Below, one piece after another: positions 6,648 to 15,139 of a stretch of 15,139 bases of DNA. A program made the translations under genes and the position numbers. Within the stretch, counting starts at the first letter, position 1. Each line of letters starts with the position of its first letter. Under the pieces are notes generated by a model. It searched no databases. It had not been told where the DNA came from and worked only from the letters and a program-made list of their open reading frames with translations. Source of the stretch: Hepatocystis sp. ex Piliocolobus tephrosceles (Eukaryota; Apicomplexa; Aconoidasida; Haemosporida; Plasmodiidae); NCBI GenBank assembly GCA_902459845.2, contig CABPSV020000174.1, forward strand, positions 9,609 through 24,747, in the 5' to 3' direction.

Positions 6648-9581
6648 ATGTGTGTAGTAAATAAAACATACGGTTTAAGATGTAATAGGGAACAGAATTT
6701 GATTGAATTATTACTCGAGTTAATGTTATACGAAAAAAATAATGATTTTTATAAAACCGATATAGAAAATGATAAGTTTTATACCTACTTAGAAAATATT
6801 TTACAATTGCTATTTAATTATATATTTAATTTAAATAAAGAAACTTGTAATTATGATATAAATACTACTAATATAATCAATTCTTATTCAAGTTCATCTG
6901 ACATGTTTAGTGATGATATTTTTATTGATGTATCAGAAAAAGAAACATGCATCTCTGATTTTTTTCCATTTGAGCAAAATGGCAAGCAAAGTGACGAGCA
7001 AAATAACGAGCAAAATGACGAACAAAATAACGAACAAAATAACGAACAAAATAACGAGCAAAATAACGAACAAAATAACGAGCAAAATAACGAACAAAAT
7101 AACGAGCAAAATAACGAACAAAATAACGAACAAAATAACGAACAAAATAACGAGTCGAATTTTTTCTTTAACCTTAATTTAAACTGTAATAACTTTACTG
7201 AATCAATAAAAGAAAAAAAAAGAACTGAAAAAAGTATTTTAAATATATATTACAAATCTTTTTCATCCAGTGTTATTGATATCCTTTTGAATAATTCTAA
7301 AATACATATATCGGATATTATTTTATTTTTCATTTTTGCTAATGTTGGAACGATCCATGATATAAGTTTACAATTTGAAAATGGATATTATACATTTGAA
7401 AAAATATATTCTTATATTTATAAGTATAAACAAACTAATAAAATCAATTTATTAAAAAAAGATAAAAATGCAGACAATTATAGTGGTATATCCTCTTTTA
7501 CTTCTTTAAAATCGAAATATCCCCTTTTAAATAAAAAAGAACTAAACATACAAAATAATGAATATGCGTGTTCGAATATGGAAAATAATACATTATTCGT
7601 TAGAGATAGTAACAAAGTAAGTTTATCTGTACATGCTTCTGATGTAAATCAATACAAAAGAAAAGAATCAGATACATGTAACCATATCAGATTAGTACAA
7701 ATAAACGACAAAATTAATGACCAAATAAATGACCAAATAAATGACCAAATAAATGAACAAATAAATGAACAAATAAATGAACAAATAAATGACCAAATAA
7801 GTGATAATTTATTTACAAGAGAAGGTGCACGAAAAGAAAACAATGATACAAATAATAATAATAATAATAATAACAGTTTTTCATTCCTAAATTGTGTATT
7901 TGAAGAAAATAAAAAATGGACAGAATTTATAAGAGCGTTGTTAAAAAGGAAGAAAAGAGAAAAAAAGGAAAATATTGAAAAGGGATATGATAGTGTATCT
8001 AGTTCCTTTAAATATGAACACACATCTTCATATAAAAAACAGAATATATCACCAAACGAATGTACTAATTTTTGTTTGTTCGAAAATAATACAAATTCTG
8101 ATATTAACAAGTTGATTAATTTGATAATAAAAGGTGATATTTTAGTTATTAGTAATTATAGATTCGAATTAAATAAACCTTCAACTTTGTTAAGTAAATA
8201 TATAAATCTGTTAAATTTACAATTAGAAAAAGAAAAACATTTTAAATTTTGTATGAATATATTTTTTTTAAAAAATTTAAAATTAAATGGATTAGAAGCA
8301 TCAAAACCTTGGATATTTTATTGGTGTATTCATAGTATTCATATTTTATATAACAATTTTGAAATTGAAAAAAAAATTGATAAAAGTACATTTAGTTATA
8401 TTAAAAAATGTATTATTTATTATTTAAATAAAATACAAAATGATAAAAAAGATGCATTTGGTGGTGGTTTAAATCAGTATACACATATAGCTACTACTTA
8501 TGCAGCGGTTTGTGTATTTATATATTTACATGATGAAGAAAATAATTTTTTAAGTTTTTTAGATAAAAAAAAAATGTATAAATATATATTAAAATTAAAA
8601 TGTAAAGATGGATGTTTTAAGGTTCATAAAAATGGTGAAATTGATATTAGAGGCACTTATTGTGCTATAGCTATTTGTTCTATGTGCCATATGTTAACAA
8701 ATAAGGTCAAAAAAAATGTAGAAAAATATTTAATATCATGTCAAAATTATGAAGGTGGTTTTACAAGTGAACGTTACCAAGAAAGTCATGGAGGATATAC
8801 ATATTGTGCTTTAGCTACATTATGTATATTAGGTAAAGTTAATAATATAAATTTAAATAAATTAATGTTATGGTTAATAAACAAACAAGGTGCAATAGAA
8901 GGTGCTTTAATGGGTAGAACAAATAAATTAGTTGATGCGTGTTACTCTTTTTGGATTGGATCGTTATTTTTTTTAATTAATGAAATATATGATGTAAAAA
9001 ATGCATTATTATCAGTTAGTGGTGAGAAAAAAGGGGTACGTTGTAGTGATGTTGATCGCGAATGTAGTAACAGGGGTGGTAGTAGTAGTAGGGGTAGTAG
9101 TAGTAGTAGTAGTAGGGGTAGTAGCAGGGATAGTAGCAGCAGTAATCATGGCGACTTGCAAAACACTTTAAACATGAGCCAGAATATCCATAATGTGAAT
9201 TATAAAAAAAAAATGATTGAAAAAAAACTATTTAATATAAATTATTTACGGCTTTATTTACTTCTATGCTCCCAAGGTAATAATGGTGGAATGACAGATA
9301 AACCAACTGAAAAAGTGGATTATTACCATACTTGTTATGCCTTAAGTGGTTTGTCATTAATAGAAAATTATTTGTTAAGTCATAAACAAGAACATGAATA
9401 TATATATATAAAGAATAATATAAATAAGTTAAACCAAATACACATATTATACAACATAACTGTTCAGCACGTTTATAAAAGCTATAACTATTTTTCTCCT
9501 GGTCATTCCCTTAACGATAATAAAATTAATCATAAAGTTGGTAAAGGTGCATATATGTACTTGAAAAAACTTGTTTCGTAA
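6648..9581 (+). CDS. FNTB: Protein farnesyltransferase subunit beta
   Basis: A single exon of 977 aa; the ATG is the first after an in-frame TAA six codons upstream. The enzyme, with its alpha subunit, transfers a farnesyl group to the Cys of C-terminal CaaX boxes. The conserved core runs from about residue 520 to the end. It includes ASKPWIFYW, DAFGGGLNQY with THIATTYAAV, DIRGTYCA, CQNYEGGF, ESHGGYTYC (His714) and GRTNKLVDACYSFW (Arg757, Lys760, Asp763, Cys765, Tyr766). YYHTCYALSGL (Tyr893, His894) follows. Asp763, Cys765 and His894 match the zinc ligands of the mammalian enzyme (Asp297, Cys299, His362). Length is over twice the human 437 aa because of a poorly conserved N-terminal half with EQNN and QIND repeats, and a Ser/Gly-rich insert (about 779-870) between zinc ligands. 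The usual EGGF repeat motif reads EGAL at 751-754. The second and third bases of the ATP synthase delta side are far enough away that the two genes do not overlap. Confidence 0.96.
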   Translation: MCVVNKTYGLRCNREQNLIELLLELMLYEKNNDFYKTDIENDKFYTYLENILQLLFNYIFNLNKETCNYDINTTNIINSYSSSSDMFSDDIFIDVSEKETCISDFFPFEQNGKQSDEQNNEQNDEQNNEQNNEQNNEQNNEQNNEQNNEQNNEQNNEQNNEQNNEQNNESNFFFNLNLNCNNFTESIKEKKRTEKSILNIYYKSFSSSVIDILLNNSKIHISDIILFFIFANVGTIHDISLQFENGYYTFEKIYSYIYKYKQTNKINLLKKDKNADNYSGISSFTSLKSKYPLLNKKELNIQNNEYACSNMENNTLFVRDSNKVSLSVHASDVNQYKRKESDTCNHIRLVQINDKINDQINDQINDQINEQINEQINEQINDQISDNLFTREGARKENNDTNNNNNNNNSFSFLNCVFEENKKWTEFIRALLKRKKREKKENIEKGYDSVSSSFKYEHTSSYKKQNISPNECTNFCLFENNTNSDINKLINLIIKGDILVISNYRFELNKPSTLLSKYINLLNLQLEKEKHFKFCMNIFFLKNLKLNGLEASKPWIFYWCIHSIHILYNNFEIEKKIDKSTFSYIKKCIIYYLNKIQNDKKDAFGGGLNQYTHIATTYAAVCVFIYLHDEENNFLSFLDKKKMYKYILKLKCKDGCFKVHKNGEIDIRGTYCAIAICSMCHMLTNKVKKNVEKYLISCQNYEGGFTSERYQESHGGYTYCALATLCILGKVNNINLNKLMLWLINKQGAIEGALMGRTNKLVDACYSFWIGSLFFLINEIYDVKNALLSVSGEKKGVRCSDVDRECSNRGGSSSRGSSSSSSRGSSRDSSSSNHGDLQNTLNMSQNIHNVNYKKKMIEKKLFNINYLRLYLLLCSQGNNGGMTDKPTEKVDYYHTCYALSGLSLIENYLLSHKQEHEYIYIKNNINKLNQIHILYNITVQHVYKSYNYFSPGHSLNDNKINHKVGKGAYMYLKKLVS
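6972..7153 (+). repeat. 12-bp repeat encoding EQNN in farnesyltransferase beta
   Basis: About 14 units of GARCAAAATAAC encode an Glu-Gln-Asn-Asn tract (about residues 109-169), with early variants EQNG, KQSD and EQND. Length polymorphism between isolates is likely. The reverse strand and the other forward frame are also open here, which is a consequence of the repeat. Confidence 0.93.
7703..7803 (+). repeat. 12-bp repeat encoding QIND/QINE in farnesyltransferase beta
   Basis: About eight units of CAAATAAATGAM encode Gln-Ile-Asn-Asp/Glu (about residues 353-386). It is followed by an Asn tract from (AAT)n at about 7850-7873. Both lie in the non-conserved N-terminal extension. Confidence 0.9.
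9072..9145 (+). repeat. AGT/GGT triplet repeat (Ser/Gly) in the catalytic domain insert
   Basis: Imperfect AGT repeats interrupted by GGT and AGG encode a Gly-Ser-Ser-Arg-rich tract. It lies between the helices that carry the Cys765 and His894 zinc ligands, so it must form a disordered loop outside the barrel. The segment is noticeably richer in G than its surroundings. Confidence 0.85.
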
Positions 9582-9708
9582 CACAACGTTTTAACACAAC
9601 GTTTTAACACAACGTTTTAACACAACTTTTTAACACAACTTTTTAACAAAACTGTTTAACGTAACTGTTTAACACAACTTTTTAACACAACTTTTTAACA
9701 CAATTTTT
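9579..9708. repeat. 13-bp repeat starting at the farnesyltransferase beta stop codon
   Basis: Ten tandem units of TAACACAACKTTT start at 9579, 9592, 9605, 9618, 9631, 9644, 9657, 9670, 9683 and 9696. The first three bases of the first unit are the stop codon itself. The first three copies read CGTTT and later ones CTTTT; two (9644, 9657) are more divergent. The array ends in a poly-T tract. It forms the start of the 3' UTR. Confidence 0.93.
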
Positions 9709-9740
9709 TTTTTTTTTTTTTTTTTTATTTTTTTTCGTAA

Positions 9741-9777
<37 letters not shown>

Positions 9778-10136
9778 TTATTATTATTATTATTATTATT
9801 TATTTTTTTTTTTTTATGTTACAAGATTGACAAAACTTATAGCTTCGAATAAGCGCAATTGTAAAAACATATATCATACAAATATTTTTAAATTATTTGA
9901 TTTTTTTTTTTCAAACTTTGTTAAAAATGAACTTATTGTAATGGAAAAAAAATAAAATAAAAAAAAAAATAAAAATATTAATTAGTCAATTTAAATAATC
10001 TAAAGAGTGTATAAGTGCATAAATAGGTATGTAATAATCAAAATGTATCAACAAATAAACAAACGAACAAATAAATGTGTTTATACGTAAATATTTGACT
10101 AAATTCTCACATGTTTTATACCAAAACACATAATAT

Positions 10137-10182
<46 letters not shown>

Positions 10183-10564
10183 CACTATTCTTTCTCATTT
10201 TATTTTGATACATAATAAAATAAAATTTAATTGCATTTTATAAGATTTGCTGTTTTTTTTTTTTTTTTTTTTTTTATTATCCCTCTCATATCTTGACTGT
10301 TCTTTTTTGAACATAAAATTATAAAGCAACTATAAATACAAAACATTATGTTTGTGTATTAGCACAAAAACGTTATATGTATGAATAACTAGATAAACAT
10401 TTATTTTTTTTTTTTTTTTCAGTTTTTATAAAAAAATAAGTTCCTTACTAAGGGAATAAAATTATTATAGAAAAGCATAAGGATAAAACGGATCTATACA
10501 TTTATCTATCCACCCATCGATCTCTTTTTTTTTTTCTTTTTTTTAATTCATTTAATTTTTAATT
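9582..10564. other. Intergenic region after farnesyltransferase beta
   Basis: About 980 bp with no supportable gene. After the 13-bp repeat it holds T tracts near 9706-9726, T31 at 9745-9775, a TTA microsatellite (about 9776-9800), T44 at 10139-10182, and T runs near 10253-10275 and 10404-10419. The last 150 bp before the 78-aa gene are less extreme in composition and probably hold its promoter or 5' UTR. Confidence 0.85.
10139..10182. repeat. Poly(dT) tract, 44 nt
   Basis: The longest homopolymer in the window, uninterrupted, about 380 bp upstream of the 78-aa gene. Its exact length should be treated as uncertain. Confidence 0.9.
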
Positions 10565-10806
10565 ATGTTGGAAAAGAAAAATAAAAACAACATTCTATTT
10601 AAATGTTTTAGTGTGATAAAGGCCAATTTAGTTCCAAACTTTCGAGTAGCACAGTATGTTTTTCGTTCAAATTTTTTGTTAATAATGTTTCATAGAAAAC
10701 GTATATAAGTTATGCTAATATTTGTTACACGCACGCTCAAGGAAGCACGTGTACACATAAATTTATATACAAGTGTATATGTGTATCAGTATGTACCTAT
10801 ACATGA

Positions 10807-10848
<42 letters not shown>

Positions 10849-11108
10849 ATCAATCCAATAATGATATACTATATAAGTATGTATGTATTTTATTATTATT
10901 ATATTATTATTATTTTTATTTTTATTTTATTTTATTTTTTTTTTTTTGCCTTATTTTTAGATGCGATGCACCCAAAATGTGGAGATTATCAATGGGGGGT
11001 ATGGACCCAGCAACGCCCCAAGCAGAAAGTTATATCAATTTTCATAACCACACAGTAACATATATGGTTTTTATTATGTTTACAATAATTTTATCATTAA
11101 AAAGATAA
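10565..11108 (+). CDS. 78-aa two-exon membrane protein, unknown function
   Basis: Predicted exons are 10565-10653 and 10961-11108 (89 and 148 nt, 237 in total), with donor GTATGT and acceptor TTATTTTTAG; the junction falls in the Gln30 codon. Residues 1-30 are basic (MLEKKNKNNILFKCFSVIKA, then NLVPNFRVAQ). They could be a mitochondrial presequence or a cytosolic tail. Residues 31-60 read CDAPKMWRLSMGGMDPATPQ and then a His-rich AESYINFHNH. A hydrophobic segment at about 62-76 (TVTYMVFIMFTIILS) ends in a Lys-Arg tail. The exon 2 composition is clearly less AT-rich than its flanks, as expected of coding DNA. I do not recognise the family. The layout (short leader, one membrane span near the C-terminus) is like small accessory subunits of mitochondrial inner-membrane complexes, but that is inference. 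The gene is convergent with the methyltransferase-like gene. Confidence 0.7.
10654..10960 (+). other. Intron of the 78-aa protein gene
   Basis: A predicted 307-bp intron starting GTATGT and ending TTTTTAG after a long T-rich stretch. It contains an (AT)n tract at about 10808-10845 and a TTA/TTTTA-rich acceptor region. An ATG inside the intron (10773) continues in frame into exon 2, but its intronic part is microsatellite translation. Confidence 0.72.
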
Positions 11109-11285
11109 TTATAAATAATAAAAAAAAATATATCCTTATATTTTTAATAAACTAAATGGATAGACATGTACATATATATATATATATATATATATACTAG
11201 CAACCCCTTAAATCAAAGTTTTGTTTCTATTGGGTATTTATGTGTACAGACAAATATGTTTATTTTTTCACTCCTAATTTATATA

Positions 11286-11288
<3 letters not shown>

Positions 11289-11322
<34 letters not shown>
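11289..11322. repeat. Poly(dT) tract, 34 nt
   Basis: An uninterrupted T run between the two convergent genes. Together with the other T tracts here it resembles the pattern around Plasmodium transcript ends. Confidence 0.88.
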
Positions 11323-11326
<4 letters not shown>

Positions 11327-11553
11327 TGTTTTATAATATACATTTCATATTTATCCTAACCATTTTTTTTTTTTTTTTTTTTTCTTTTAATCTTTTTTTG
11401 TAACAAAAATATAATTTTATTTAACAATTTGTATAACACTTTTATTTACATTCAATAGTATTAGAAGCAAATGTAATATGCACTTGATAATAACAACGTT
11501 GGAAAAAAAAAAAAAAATTAAAAATTGAATATTAACATAAGTTGTTAAGCAAC

Positions 11554-11596
<43 letters not shown>

Positions 11597-11637
11597 TAAA
11601 ATTCGGAAAAAGTAATATATATGTCACATTTAGAACA

Positions 11638-11653
11638 CAGAACCTATGTTCTG
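11638..11653. other. Short perfect hairpin CAGAAC-CTAT-GTTCTG
   Basis: A 6-bp perfect inverted repeat with a 4-nt loop in the 3' region of two convergent genes. It is too short to be significant on its own, but it is one of the few non-AT structures in this stretch. Confidence 0.5.
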
Positions 11654-11898
11654 AGATGCTTAAAAATATTTTTTTTTTCTTATAAATATAACAAAATATA
11701 TTTAAAAGAAATGTAAAAAAAAAAAAAAAAAAAAAAGGAACATATATAATGGGCATACATAAAGACGTAAGTGTAAAAGTTAAAATGTAATTAACAATAA
11801 CAAAAATAAGAGCATAAATTATGTTTCCTTCCTCTTACTGCGTCCCTCCCTTTTTTTTTTTTTTTTTTTTTTTTTTCTTTTTTTTTTTTCTTTATAGC

Positions 11899-15138
<3,240 letters not shown>

Positions 15139-15139
15139 T

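Larger units (their letters stand above)
11109..11898. other. Intergenic region between convergent genes
   Basis: About 790 bp holding the presumed 3' UTRs and terminators of both flanking genes. It contains (TA)n at about 11172-11197, T34 at 11289-11322, T tracts near 11362-11384, A tracts near 11560-11591 and 11715-11737, and a broken T tract near 11851-11890. A short perfect hairpin lies at 11638-11653. No gene was found; the open frames are poly-Phe/Lys artefacts. Confidence 0.85.

Noticed and set aside
6910..7182. Open frames on both strands over the EQNN repeat
   Set aside because: A 12-bp repeat without stops in several frames; only the frame continuous with farnesyltransferase beta has conserved sequence.
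7649..8110. A 153-aa minus-strand open frame inside farnesyltransferase beta
   Set aside because: It is antisense to the QIND repeat and flanking coding sequence, with no recognisable domain.
10773..10960. ATG at 10773 as start of the small membrane protein
   Set aside because: The stretch up to 10960 is (AT)n and T-rich sequence with a good acceptor at its end; the spliced start at 10565 gives a normal protein instead.

Overview
The window looks like Plasmodium nuclear DNA, most likely from a Laverania species (P. falciparum or a close relative). It is very AT-rich, with homopolymer A/T tracts up to 44 nt and (TA)n tracts between genes. Coding islands are less AT-rich, with Asn/Lys-rich low-complexity inserts and short in-frame tandem repeats. 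Introns are short and T-rich with GT..AG ends. The species call is inference; the genus call rests on gene content and order.

Layout from left to right. (1) 1-2446, minus: 5' part of a secreted AMA1-related adhesin, called MAEBL, cut by the window edge inside a 30-bp repeat. (2) 2447-4369: a 1.9-kb promoter/intergenic stretch with TGCATG motifs and long poly-A/T tracts. (3) 4370-5354, minus: a three-exon gene reconstructed here, encoding the mitochondrial F1-ATPase delta subunit (bacterial epsilon type, 154 aa). (4) 5355-6647: a divergent promoter region with a 10-bp minisatellite. (5) 6648-9581, plus: the beta subunit of protein farnesyltransferase, with all zinc ligands and a very large low-complexity N-terminal extension. 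(6) 9582-10564: intergenic, opening with a 13-bp repeat that begins at the stop codon. (7) 10565-11108, plus: a two-exon gene for a 78-aa single-span membrane protein of unknown function, reconstructed here. (8) 11109-11898: intergenic between convergent genes. (9) 11899-15138, minus: a large protein with a divergent protein arginine methyltransferase-like core. Its frame stays open through a 40-Asn tract to the window edge, so its true start is probably outside.

From memory, farnesyltransferase beta, ATP synthase delta and MAEBL are near neighbours on P. falciparum chromosome 11 (PF3D7_1147500, _1147700 and _1147800). The order seen here fits that arrangement and supports the MAEBL call, which domain content alone would leave less certain. 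The genes serve different processes (invasion and adhesion, mitochondrial ATP synthesis, protein prenylation, probable protein methylation) and do not form a pathway or operon. The least-described items are the PRMT-like protein and the 78-aa spliced membrane protein. No tRNA, rRNA, CRISPR array or mobile element was recognised.
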